Below, piece by piece: positions 23,526 to 35,435 of a stretch of DNA of 64,000 nucleotides (the first letter of the stretch is position 1; each line of letters starts with the position of its first letter). The DNA is from Gavia stellata. Its lineage: Eukaryota; Chordata; Aves; Gaviiformes; Gaviidae. The DNA lies in NCBI RefSeq assembly GCF_030936135.1, contig NC_082604.1, positions 3,851,001-3,915,000 on the forward strand, written 5' to 3'. The notes under the pieces are model-generated. The model did not search any database. It was not told the origin of the DNA and was given only the letters and a program-made list of their open reading frames with translations. Position numbers and translations under genes: made by a program.

Positions 23526-24493
23526 TTTTTACTGGAGTCCTCTCCATAAGGAAAGGTGCCTGGAAAGGCACTGTGCATTACACCAACACAGCTGGGGTCA
23601 GTAATTAGGACCACGCAGTGCAGCACCTTTAGAGGGCAAATATGCAGCACTTTCAGCTTGATCTTCTACAGTGCGAGTAGGGACTATCGTGTTATACACA
23701 GAAGAGATGAGGAGCTAGAGAGGGAGTTTGGGAGAATACCTCACTCATATATTTGAAAATGTAAGGCTAGGTAGGTGCTCCTCTCTCTGCCTGGCTGCAG
23801 TGGCAAGAGAGCAGGGGTGAGGGTAAATTTATGGGATGTATGTGAATTTATGGGTTGTGGGATCAGGGCCTTTTGCTGGACCTAGGTCGTTGAGGGATTT
23901 AAGCCAGAAAAGGCTACCTCACTGAAAGCCTCTGTTGCCTATCAGTTCTTCAAAGTAAACAGCAAACAGAAAGTCAGAATACTTTAGAAAGCATCTTTGT
24001 AGGTAATTCTTCAGCTATAAAATCCTGGTTTCCATGTGGGGTTGTATAACAGGTTTCAGGAGAGCCCTCTGGGAAGGCCGAGAATGGGATCACCCTTACA
24101 TTGGGATGTTCCGTAAGTAAATGCCCACAGGCTCTCCTTATTCTCTCAACAAGCTGCTTAAGGCAGTCTGCCTGCTTTGCTTGCACCACTGGGCGATCCT
24201 ACGTCACATTCCCCTTTTTTCCATCCTCCCCACTGTCTTCTTGTTCCCCCTTCTTCCTTCCCTGTCTTCTCCAAACTCATACTGATAAGAGCCTTTATAC
24301 CATGACGCTAGTACTATGCAATATATATCATTAAGACTGAAAACAGCACTACAAGTCAAAGTCAGAAGACATGGATCAGAGCTATAGCTTAGTCCAGCTG
24401 TCCTTCCCAAAACAAGCATTCTTGCTCTGACTCCACTCTGCCTATATTCTTCAGCGGAGGCATGGTGAATACCCTGCGTATGCACTTCCTTAC

Positions 24494-24608
24494 CTTTGGA
24501 TCCATAGTTCGTCTAATGTTGTCTTATCAGAGTTTACTGGAGATGGCGATCCCTTATGAGATAAAACGTTCAGAGGCTCTTTGAGGGGCTCGTTGTTTTT
24601 GAGTGAAC
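24494..24608 (-). CDS. NGEF: NGEF coding exon, long isoform N-terminal region
   Basis: The exon is 115 nt. Two bases complete a Gly codon, then SLKNNEPLKEPLNVLSHKG..., ending DELWIQ and AG| in phase 2. The NEPLxxPLN core aligns with the NEPLTLN segment of mammalian long-form ephexin-1; the remainder is diverged. The acceptor is TCTATGTCACAG and the donor GTAAGG. Splicing to 13942-14051 restores Arg-Glu-Pro-Pro. The predicted protein segment is polar and disordered, consistent with the regulatory N-terminus of ephexins. Confidence 0.88.
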
Positions 24609-27600
24609 CTGTGACATAGAGAAAGCCAAGAGGGTGTTAAAACAGTCATTTTCCTAAGGGTCATCTTTACTTTTACTGTAGGCAGTGGTTTGCTTACACC
24701 AAAGGCAACAGAAAGACCACAGACACAAAGAAGGCTACATTTTAGCTTGGATTTTCAAACAAGATTGACATGTCATCAGCTTGCATAGTCCAAGATTGTA
24801 CAGCCTTTGTCACAGCTGCAAATGCAATCAGGAAAAGGTGAAGGTAGATACATGATATCTGTTCTTACGTATGCAAGAAGCACTATCAAAACTAAAAACT
24901 GGGTCCCAACTTTAGTGATTTTCATTGCAATTTTTTAGCAGAAAAAGCATAGCTGTGTGTGCCTGTGCATGCCAATATTTGGTTTCCCAACTCAGGGCTT
25001 CATTACTGCTCTGCTTTCAGGCACACAGTAGATGCTCAGTTTACTGGATAAATCAAGGATAGATTTGGGTGAGACAGGAGCTTTACTTTTAATTGCTTCT
25101 CCAGTCTCCCTCAGATGAACCTCTGATCCTTTCACAGGGAGCCAAAGTTGTATTAAGTCCATGGCTTACTACTGCAGTACTTGGCAGGAGAGGATGCATC
25201 TCACTTTTCAAATGAAACCTCCTGTTGTTTGAGGCTTGTTGATAAATGGCCTTGTTTTTTATTAGAAATATTTTGGTCTAAGTCATAATTCTGTTTGCAT
25301 TTCAAACTGGTGACAGCACAGGCAGGTCAATGCTCTGACTGAAGCTGATTTCTGACGCATCCTTTTAATCAATGCTATGGATTTTCAGAGGGAAAGGGTG
25401 AAATCCAGACTTTTAAAATGCCCTAAAACAGTGCCAAGGGCTTATGAAATGCTAGTTTGAGTTATTCTCTTTGCCTTTTGAATAGTTTAAACACTTTATC
25501 CTTCTGTCAGAGGAGACTGCTTAAAAAAACAAACTCTTTTTCCAGTTAAAGGAAAGCATCTATTATGTTTTACAGCTCCTAGGCTATACGCCAAAGCTAG
25601 GCTGGTGCAAAGGTTGCCTATATAACAGCCTTTCTCTCTGCTGGATTTACATTCTTTTAAATTATTTTTTGTGTTCTCATTTCTTGAGTCTTTATTTTTC
25701 CCGTTTTGTATCCTATTCTGTATTTTCCCCTGTATCTTTCCCTCTCTTCCTTTCTTTTTTCCTTCCCCTCTCCTCCCCCTCAGTCATTCCCTAAACAAAA
25801 TGAGAACAGGTTAACATTTGAGCTTGAGTCAGACTCTTGGATAGCTGCTGTTCAAATGGGTTTGAAGTCAAGATAAAAGAGCTCACCCATCCCTTGCTCC
25901 CATGCACGTCAGCAAATGCTGTCAGAAGAAGTTCCTGCTACAAATGAGGCTGGTGTAGAAGTACCCGCTGTCCAGTTTCGGGGAGAGGGGATGGAATCAG
26001 TGGAGTAGAGGGAGAGGGTAGAAGAGCTGCTTACACAATCCTAGCTGAATTTAAAAGCTGTAGCTCTGAGCTGGACTTGCTACAGTCATACTGGAGAAAG
26101 AGCTATTGCTTCTAGCCCAGGTCTTGCTGTACGGACTGGAGAAAAGAAACGTTCCCAGTGTGTCCTGCTGAACAGTTGCAGATATGGAAGAAAAAGCCCT
26201 GTTTGGAACAGATCCTGTTTTAGCAGTGGTAACACAGAGAGGGGGGTGTGGGAGAGAAGCGCAGGTCAGCTTCTGTGGATGCTCTAATGAGCTGCTAAGA
26301 GAGAAGCCCGTCTTTTAGCTTGTCCTTCCTCAATGACACTGGCTAGACAGGAGGGATGTCCTCCTGTGGCATTGTCCTGATGCCGTGACGCTGCAGATGT
26401 ATGAAGAAGGTGCGTCCTTCTGTGCTGATCCTGCTGCAGTGGCACCAACAGGTAACAGGGGAGAGGGCCTCCTCGGCAGCGGTCTGAATGCTGTGACGCT
26501 CGGGGAGCGGGAGAGAGGGCGAGCCTCTTCTGTGCTTCCTCTGCAGCAGCGTGCTGGGAAGGCGGTGAAAGGACGGCTCTGCTCTGGTCCTGCTGCTGCA
26601 CTGGCAGGGTGGAGAGCAGCTCTGCTCTGGCACAGGCGACACTCCGTTTATCCACAAACCTCATTGACAACAGTAGCAGAATATTAAACAGGAGCTCTTT
26701 GCTCTGCTGCTGTCTGCTTGGAAACTTGGAGAAGGGAGGGAACTTTCCTTCTGTCCACGCCATAGGGTTGAATGGGCCTTTATACTGCTGAAATAGCGTG
26801 GCTCCCTTGGCGAGGCAGGCAGGAGACACCTATTTTCCTGGGGACATTTCCCAGACCTCCTTTATTTTGGGGTGGAGGATGTCTGTTCTTTGTTTTCTTA
26901 GAGAACTTGGTCTGCTTTCAGGGGCTGAAGCAGTGTGCTTTACAACTGCGTAACAAAGCAATAGCTTTCAGTGGCTTGCACAGCACTCAAACACCAGGAT
27001 TAGTGTTTTATCATTTTGACTCCTGCAGCTAGCCAAAGTTCAGAGTCCAGTGCATTGTTTCTGTTAGATTATAATCTGAAGATAGGATAGGTATCTTCAC
27101 TGTGATTCCTTTTATTTACAAGGAGTTATAAAATTCAGTTTCTCTGAACACCTGGGAGATGAAGCAAAGGGCATTTTCTGTGTTCACAGTTCCAGGTCTC
27201 TCTCATTCAGCGTTCAGATTAAAAACACTTCCAGTTTTTTCTTGCAGCCCTGTTTCCAGTGCTTCCGTGTTGCAGTAGCCACTTTCCTGGCTCTCTCTTC
27301 AGCTTCTCATCTCTTTCTTTTGTTTCTTTCACAGACAGCTGCTTAGACAAGGTGCCAGCTCAGTGAAAGCCTGGCCTTGGAGTCATGCTCTGTACTGTTC
27401 ATACTCAGAGAAAGCCAACTCGTTCCATTTTTACTGAAGCCATGGCTGAGTGCATGTATGTTCTGGATGGTGTTCCTGTTATTTCAGCCTCCTAGTTCAA
27501 AGGGATCTTAGGTGTTTCTTACAGCTGTATTCAATGTAAGGTGGCAGCAACTGCATTTTCAGAGAAGTCTTGCTCCCGTCTCATAATGGTACACTGCAAT

Positions 27601-28061
27601 TTCCACAGGCTTGGTCCTTAAACGTACTGCTCTGTTTTTGCTGATTGTTTCCCCTATACACCGCTCAGCTTGCCATACAGTTACTTGTATAGATCTCACT
27701 ACTTTTGAATGTGTCCTTTCTGTATGCTAAAGAAGTTCCTACTTCATTGACAGCTTCATGTCTTTCCCTGTTTGAATTATTTTTCTCTTACAGAGCAGAG
27801 GGGTGGCAGAGCAGAGTCCCACATTTGTTTAGATTCTCCACCATGAAGCATGTTTAAACATCCAACCATTTTGCATTTCCAGGCTGAGCAAAGAAGGATG
27901 GCACCACTCTGCCAGCTGTGCCATAGGGCAGGGGTGTTCTGTAATGTGCTGACCGCTGAGCCGCTTTCTACCTTCCCTGTACCTTTTCTAATCTCATCAA
28001 CTCCTATAGTTCCTAATCTCACTGGAAAAGGAAGCATAATGCTGTTTGGGTCAGCACTCAC
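24609..28061 (-). other. NGEF: NGEF long-isoform intron, about 3.5 kb
   Basis: The intron runs from the donor GTGAGTG (28055-28061) to the acceptor at 24609. It holds a pyrimidine-rich run at 25733-25790 and a GC-rich, internally duplicated patch at 26340-26620 (listed separately). Open frames of up to 181 residues in that patch are repeat-driven and match no family I recognise. Confidence 0.75.
26370..26560. repeat. Imperfect tandem duplication, period about 108-110 bases
   Basis: The sequence around CTGATGCCGTGACGCT (26377-26392) recurs as CTGAATGCTGTGACGCT (26484-26500). The following TTCTGTGCT (26418-26426) recurs at 26528-26536, each trailed by CCT..CTGCAG. A possible half-copy, TCCTGCTGCTGCACTGGCAG, starts at 26588. 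The two main copies are clearly related but diverged. Confidence 0.65.
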
Positions 28062-28329
28062 CTGTAGCATGCCCCATGTGCATTGCCTCTCTTGAAGTCT
28101 TTCTTTTCTCTCTGCTCGGCAGCCTCATGGATCGGTAGTACCTGGAATTTCTTTGAATGGGGATGTAACGTGTGTGCGAGTCCCTCTCATGGGTCACCGG
28201 GTTAGCACCTTCTGACTCTTCCTCACCTTCAGAGACTGAACCTGACTCTCTCAGTACCTGCTGAGAAAGGCCCTGCTGGAGCCCACCGGCGGAGACCTTG
28301 CCGGCAGCTTCTCTCCCATGCCCATCCAT
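28062..28329 (-). CDS. NGEF: NGEF first coding exon of the long isoform
   Basis: The ATG at 28329-28327 is in a strong context (GAAGCCATGG). The exon encodes 89 residues plus one base of a split Gly codon. Residues 1-47 (MDGHGREAAGK..., Gln/Ser/Glu-rich) are not recognisably conserved. Residues 48-70, with HTRYIPIQRNSRYYRSMR, align with the HIPIKRNSIFNRSIRRK segment of mammalian ephexin-1 and are followed by a basic patch (PSREKRKTSR). The donor is GTGAGT. A good acceptor (pyrimidine-rich, ending CTCAG at 28357) lies 27 bases 5' of the ATG, so a separate non-coding first exon probably lies further right. No in-frame ATG precedes this start within the exon. Confidence 0.88.
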
Positions 28330-28356
28330 GGCTTCCAGATCTTGTCTCTATGGCAA
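28330..28356 (-). other. NGEF: NGEF 5' UTR portion of the first coding exon
   Basis: Twenty-seven bases lie between the predicted acceptor (CCATCATCTCAG, minus strand) and the ATG. The acceptor is inferred from its pyrimidine tract only. Confidence 0.5.
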
Positions 28357-29574
28357 CTGAGATGATGGATCAGCAGCAGAGCAGCAGAAGACAGGTAGCC
28401 TCCACAACTCCATCAGCTTCATCTGAATTAGAACTGGAGATGGACAAACAAAATACAATGAAACAGGAAAAGAGAGGACAAAGTTCTGGTCAGTTCAGAG
28501 GCTACAGTGCATTATCTATTTAGGATAATGGGGACCTTCCAGGATTTTTTGTCTGAGGTCATTCTAACATCATCACCTTACAAGCCTTATTCTAATGTCC
28601 TGAACGTTGCTTTGACGTGCTTATGGTTGTCCTGCCATGACACACTGTAGTGCTACAGATGTTACTGGAAAAATGACTGTATTTGCTCAGTTGATGACCA
28701 CTCCCTTTCGTCACTTGTGAGCGGTAGATTACTAGTTGATTTAGAGTGGATACAGGTAATGGCTGTGTCCTTGTTTTTGAGGGTGAAAATGCTACGGAAT
28801 AAAAAGTAAAAGCTGAAGAGAAAGCTCTGTTAATCTGTCTATTATCTGTGTACTTCTCCCTGCAATAGAAGAATTAATGCCTTTTACAGGGCTGGATGCC
28901 TTCTAACACTTATTAACAACACTCACTCCTGCGGTGCAGATAAGTGAAGAAAAATCTGTAACTGTTGAGAAGTGAGGGTAGAAGAGACAAGACTCAGTAG
29001 CAATGGAGAGCGCAGAGGCTTGATTTTGTTTCCCAGAGTTGCCCTCAGGTGCCATTGTACCCTCTCAGTGACACGGGGACTTCAGCACAGGGGTCCCACT
29101 GCTCTGTGTGTCGGTACATGGACTATGCCAGTACTCCCAAGCATTTTTTGGAGGCAAATCACTACAACAGCAAAATAGCAGTTGATCCTTCAGCCTTTGC
29201 AAGACTGGGTAAAATGTGAACTGGTGACTTAAGTGTTGGCTGCTGGCTTTGTCTTGTTGAATTCTTACAGCTGTCAAAGCCTTTCTAAGTACATAATGTG
29301 ATTTTGTGACTGATGGGCCTAACAAGAATAGCAGAAAGAGATGCTGTATAGGAAATGTGAATATAAAATTGACAGTTCGCTGAGAGAAGGGCATAAAATA
29401 GTGCTATGGATTAGTCATTAGATGCTGTTTTGAGAAGTTATATGTATCACTGGTTTGTTACATTAAGATACATCCAATATACAAGATACTCTAGAGGGTA
29501 AGCATAATTTTTGTTCTGGGTCTTCTGCAATCTCTGTGAACCCATGTGTGCCACAAACCTTTTTCTTGCTTGAC

Positions 29575-29601
29575 CCCAGGGTCACTCCAGCTGACCCTGG
29601 G
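29575..29601. repeat. Perfect inverted repeat with nuclear-receptor-like half sites
   Basis: CCCAGGGTCA (29575-29584), a 7-base spacer CTCCAGC, and TGACCCTGGG (29592-29601). The arms are exact reverse complements and contain GGGTCA half sites facing each other. The site lies about 1.2 kb upstream of the NGEF long-isoform ATG. Confidence 0.8.
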
Positions 29602-32600
29602 ACATCAGGGACATTTGGGACATCATCTGTGAATCCTCTGCTTTCCAAAATTTTTGAGGGCCCTATGTTTTATCCTTATAAAGCAATGGTCACGAAATTA
29701 TGTGCTGGGCCTGAGTTGTTTTGCTTCCTGGCCCTACAGATGAGAAAGTCTGCTTTTTCCTCTCCTAACCTGAACCACAGCATGCATCTCGTAGCTGCTA
29801 AATTTGGATCCTGACTTCAATTCTGCCGAGACTTTTGGGCTGTTTGGAACTGGTGGTTGCTCTGGGACTGTTTCCAGTGTTACTGGAAGCGTATGAAGGA
29901 CCCATTTGTTGGTTGTGGTGTTAAGTTTGGTTTGTAAATTACTCTGAGGTATAGAGATTCACTAAGCCTGTTTCTGTTTCTGTGGCTCAGTGGAACAGCG
30001 AAATAAAAACAGCTGCTGTTGGAGATGGCTTGAAAAGAAAGAAGGGGCTATTTCTTTTCCTGTGCCTTTTTCTCACTGTCCCAAGACTAAAGCCCCAAAG
30101 GCTTGATCCTTGCAACTGTGATGGAAGCATTTCTGTTAACTGGACCACAATTAATATTACACCTATAATCTTTCCTAACCCTAAACTCTAACAATCGCTT
30201 ATTTTTTATTTATTTCTCTTCTATAAACTGTTTTATGCCTTGCCGCTAGAGGAGATGAAACTGTAACAATCTCCTCTATATCAAAGTTCCTACGTGCTTC
30301 AAGTGCCACCCCTTGTCCATGTTACTCAGACTGGGTCAGAGACCCATCTCTCTTTTGTGGCCTTTGCAATGCCAACATAGTTTGCAATGCTTAGCAAATT
30401 GCTGCTGTTGTTTTCTTGAAAAATGAGTTAAAGTTTTCACAGGAGCTGCTCACCAGTCAGGAGTAATTTCAAAACCATGTAATCTCCAAAGGAATCATTA
30501 GGCAAATAGATGTACAGGTGTGTGGGGGGGAGTACATGCATGCATGGAGAAGATTGTTTTCCCCTTTCCCTCTTGAATAATGAGAGTACATGGATGTCGT
30601 TGAGCTTTTATGAAGACACTTGGTAGAGAAGGAGCATTCTGCATGGCCAAGTGAAATTCACTCAGCTGGGTTGCCCAGAGACGTAACTATGTGTTCAGCA
30701 GCCCTGTCAAACCAGTGTAGTTATCTTTGCCAGATACACTTTTTTTGGTCCATCAGAGGAGTGAAGGGTGTCAATCCTGAACAATTAGCTTGCTGTCAGG
30801 CGACCAAACAGTCCCTAACAAACAAGGTGTTTGACCAGATGTGAATATAGCAGTGGATGAGAGAAAGACTTCCATGTTTTCTAGGAGAGGCAGGGGTGAG
30901 GGGGCACTTGTTTATTGTAGTGGCTATAAATAATAGATATTTTTTTACTTTCTTCAATGAAGAGTTCAAGAACAGAATGTATTTCTGAAGGCAATGCTTC
31001 CATTTCCAAAATTGATACTCTTAAGAAATTATTGAGAACCCATTTACTGATATGTCAATCAAATAGTCCTGGATTTTGCAGTTGCTTGAGGTGTATTAAA
31101 AACTAGGGATGAGTTTAAAGGATACATTCAAATTTAGTATTACATTATTCTGGTAGCAGTCAAGCTATTCACTGACAGAGAATGAATGATTCAAGCAGGT
31201 GTGGACCATAACTATCCCTGTCTGAGTGTAGTGAATTTTTGAAGAAGGTATTCACCTCTGATAGTCACAGATAAGTGAGTGTCAGGACTTGCGTGAGGAG
31301 TAATCCATCCCAAGTACATTCACATGCCATCTCGAGATCACATGTCTAGCTGCAGCGTCACCACCTACCTGCATGTGCTTTGCAGGCAAACATACTTCCC
31401 CGTAGTTCAAGAAGACCAAAGTAGCAGTCTGTAGGGAAAAAGAGAAAGATGACAACAGTAAAACCAGCAAGTGATGCACATACAGCAACACTAGAGATAG
31501 GCATTTTGACTCACACATAATTCAGCCTCCAGGAATTTGACTGTATAGAAATTTTACTTGCCAATGTAAAAAGATGGCATTTACCAGTAAATGCCATGAA
31601 TTTGTACAAAAGCAGACGAACTTGGGGACGTTAGGTAAAATGCTAATAAAAATTGTAAAAGGGACTGAGGTTCCCAGAGCAGTGTAGACCTGGCCACGTG
31701 GATGTGTGTGGGAAACAGGGACCGCTGCTGCTTCTGGGAGGGTGGGAGTGGGTGTGTTTGCAAGGTATGGTCTGGCTGTGGATGCCAATGACTAACTGCT
31801 GGTCCCTGCTGTACAAAAAGAGTGGGCTGATAGGGATTCAAAGGGTATCAGGTGTATCAAAAGAGCAACTTCTTTTAATCAGTTAGATCTAATCAAAGAT
31901 AAGAATGTTTTTAGTAGCAGAAGCTGCAGCCTGAAAGCTAAGATTGCAGCTGTGTAGACCTGCAGGTATTTCAAATGGCTTTAGTCTGGGCAGAGTTTGA
32001 TCTGGGAGTCTGGAGCAGGAGGTATATTCTTGCGCCGGTTGATCATCTCTCGCTTTTTGCTCATCCAGTGACACGCCAGGCGGGCGCAGCTGCACAAGCC
32101 ACAGTAGAGGCAGACTGTGTGGTCTGTCGCTGGTGGCAGCCCCGGTGGGCACTGGTAGCAGAGGGAGCTGCTGGGGGCTGCCAGCCCCGGAAAGTCAGGC
32201 TGGCTGCCTCAGCAGTTGCTGAAACAGGAGGGGTGCAAGTGGTGCCTTAGCTGCTGGGAAGAGCCACCGCCTTTCCCTGCCGAATCTGCTGCTCCACACA
32301 CTGTGACCCCTCTCTCAGCAGCAGTTTTCTAAGGCTCCAGCACGGCAGAGCAGGCAGCAGGATCATGGCCACTTTGCTGCCCCTGGTAATTTGCCACCCT
32401 GGGTAATGGGCTATTTTGTTATGCCTGATGCTGGCCCTGAGCTGACAGCCTCTGTCTCGGGGAGGATTTCTTCCGCACGCTCCCTTCCACCACCATGAGG
32501 CAATCGTTGGCGTGGGACTTAGCTGGCTCCCTGCACTCAGCCTTCCCTGCGATAGAAGGGGTGTGGTGAGATGAGACTAGTGGCTCTGCTTGCTGGTGGA

Positions 32601-35387
32601 TCCAGTGCTTCAGTAACTTCCTAATTCCCCTTTAAAATGGGGAAGTGTATTGTCTGACTGAAAAGTGTTAGGTACTGTAGTAAGAAGTTATATACTTAAA
32701 GAACGCTTAATGATTTTGAAATGCAAAATGCTCAATTTGCCAATGTTATGCAATGCTGTTGCCTAGTCTGGAAGGGTAATGAAGATTGCTTAATTAATAT
32801 TAGAGACAGGCTGAATTCTCCAGCTACACAACTCAGGGATGTTTCAAAGCAGGAAGTAACAGGTATGAATACAACTTGACTGTATGGTTGTTCTGTATAG
32901 GGGCATACAGTCACAGAAGATGAATTGCCCTTGTCTGATTGTATAACGTGTCCCTACCACCATGAGGGATGAGATAACAGTATCAATGTGCCTGAGTGGC
33001 CACACAAAATATGCAAGGATTGTGTCCCACCGGAAGGCAGGCAGGTGCTTTCAGCACAGAAGGCAGTGAACCCCTATGCTGAGGTATCTAGTGGTGTGTT
33101 AGTTTTGCCGTCACCTTAAATCCATCCATGACTGGATGCCCCTTTAAATTATGTATAGCTCAATGGAAAGTTTTGGGGCTCAGTGCAGAAATAACTGTCT
33201 TGGCTGTAGGGTTTTTATGCTGTAGAAAGGCCGAAGGTCATATAATCTTTTCTTCCTTTTTATGTGTTGAAGTTGTTTCAAGTATAAGCCCTATTAATGA
33301 CTCATCTGGAAGGTTTTGCATGCTGAATGTAGGGATGCATCTTTCATGTATATTTGATGAACCAAATGGAGCTCTTTTAAGACAGTATTTTGTCTTCAAG
33401 CCCTCATAGTTAACATGGCTCCTTCAATATTTCTTCTTTAAATACAATCTGAATGTACAAGCAAACGCCAATTTTGCTTCATCTTATCAATTTCTTTCTA
33501 AAATGCTTTAATTATTTTGAAAGTCTTGTGCAAACTGAAAACAAACCTCTGCCTCCCACCGCCATCCGTCCCCCATTACATCCCTGCTCAGGTATTAGGC
33601 ATTGATTTTTTTCCCCTCTTCCTCGGTTTTGAGTGGAGTGGAATGTCATCTCTAAACTATTTCATTCTGCATCATAAGGAGGTGAAAACAGCTCTGTTGG
33701 GATGGGGCACAGTCCAAAATCCAGCAGCAGGCCTTACTCATCAGCTGCCATTCTTGCTCACGCGGGTGCCAATCCCTTAAGGAGTGCCACGCCACGCGCG
33801 GGTGGGCCCTGCTGAAGGCACTGGGGCTCCACACAGGCTCAGGCCTGCATTTGCATCGGGAGATATTTCTGTCTGAGTCAGGGGAATAGTAACACCCACA
33901 GACTCAGCCCTAGGCTCTGGCAGATTTAGCTCTCAGCAGATGTAGCTATGAATTCATTTAGCCTCATCAGTGGTTTAAGCTAATGCAGAGACTTGAAGCC
34001 GGTGTAAGTGAGGCACTCTCACGTGTCCTGTTGAGCCACCCCTGCTACAGGGGGACTAACTTCCAGCAGAAGGATGCACAGGCAGCTGGCATGGTAACAC
34101 CTTAACCTAAAGCCAGCAGGGCCCTGAGCTGCCTGACTATACTTATATTTATGTTTTCATTGTTACTGTTGGGATAACCCTCCTTGGAACTGTTAACAGT
34201 CCTGACCCTTTCATTTAGATGGTGGCAAGAGACAGTTAAGCAAGCACATGTCCCTGTCCAAAGCAAAGGTACATGACATTTCACAAAGGAATTTGAGCTA
34301 TTTAGGTGCAAGGCCACGGTATTATTTGATTAAGGCACAGGGGTGGAGAAACCAGATGGAGCATGAGGACAGACCAACCAGAAAGTGAGACACAAAAGAG
34401 GTTCACAGCAGAAGCCAGAGAAAAGTAGACAATATGTTTGGGGCTGGCTGAAAGAATATCAAATTGTTTGACCCTACATGTTTCCAGAAAACAAACATTT
34501 TGTACTTATTTTGTAAATAAGATTGAATTCTGTCACCAGTCCTAACAGAATCAAACTACAACCACTCCGATTTTGAGATAGTCTTTCAGGTGAGAAAGGT
34601 AACAGAATGGTTTTATTCCCATGATTTTGTGATGGTTCTTTATTTATAGCAAGCAAAACCAAGGTTTTTATGCAGTTCATTACACACTTGTGACAATAAA
34701 ACCTTTATGTCTTGCACATATGTTACAGGGAACCTGTTTTGGAAACACTTCAGAGACTAAAAATAAATAGATTGGATTTATTTAATATAGCCTCCAAAGC
34801 CATGTCCTTTAGACACCATGAGACCAAGCGAACGGGGCTTGGAGGGAGAAACCAGTACGTTTAAAACAGCTAAAAATGACTCAAATTGCCTTGCTAGATA
34901 TAAATATATTTCCAGAATTAAGTCTGGCATTGTGGGACCTTCTATGGGTAGAGGTAAGCATACATGTGTAAACATAGCCACAAAATGAGTGTATCCTATA
35001 AATGGTTACTTACACACAACAGAAAAGGATACATGCCTTCACACAATTCCTTCTGCATGAAACATGGAGTATTTATAGCAGCTACTCCATGTTAATTAAC
35101 TAATATATATCAATATATACTTAATGAATAACACTAACTGCAAATTTTTCTGCTGCCAGGATGATTTATCTTTTTGACTGTTTACTGATGCTTTACAAGT
35201 CAAAAATAATGATTAAAAATACATACTTTCTTGTATACCACTAACAATTTTCACCTCTGCTCATGGATCTCAGAGTGGACCAGACCTATCCCATTGCATT
35301 CCATGCATCATCCCTGGGTCTTGTGCAGTAGACGTAGCTATGGGCTATAGCTAAGATGTTAAAGAATTCCCCCTCTGGAGCTATTCT

Positions 35388-35435
35388 ACATATGTGTACA
35401 TGTACACACATATATGCATATATAAACGCACACAT
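35388..35435. repeat. Mixed (TG/TA/CA)n simple repeat
   Basis: Alternating purine-pyrimidine sequence (TATGTGTACATGTACACACA and following ATAT and CACA runs). It is partly self-complementary and could adopt Z-DNA or cruciform forms. Confidence 0.85.

Larger units (their letters stand above)
15641..24493 (-). other. NGEF: NGEF long-isoform intron interior, about 9 kb
   Basis: This is intronic for the long NGEF transcript and upstream of the short one. Structures seen and listed separately: inverted repeats at 17075-17124 and 23469-23525, a cluster of short hairpins at 18691-18853, a tandem 12-mer at 17738-17761 and a TC dinucleotide run at 21032-21054. I see no coding exon with family similarity and no RNA gene. 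Confidence 0.7.

Noticed and set aside
26284-26829. 181-residue minus-strand open frame
   Set aside because: It coincides with an internal tandem duplication inside an NGEF intron and resembles no known family.
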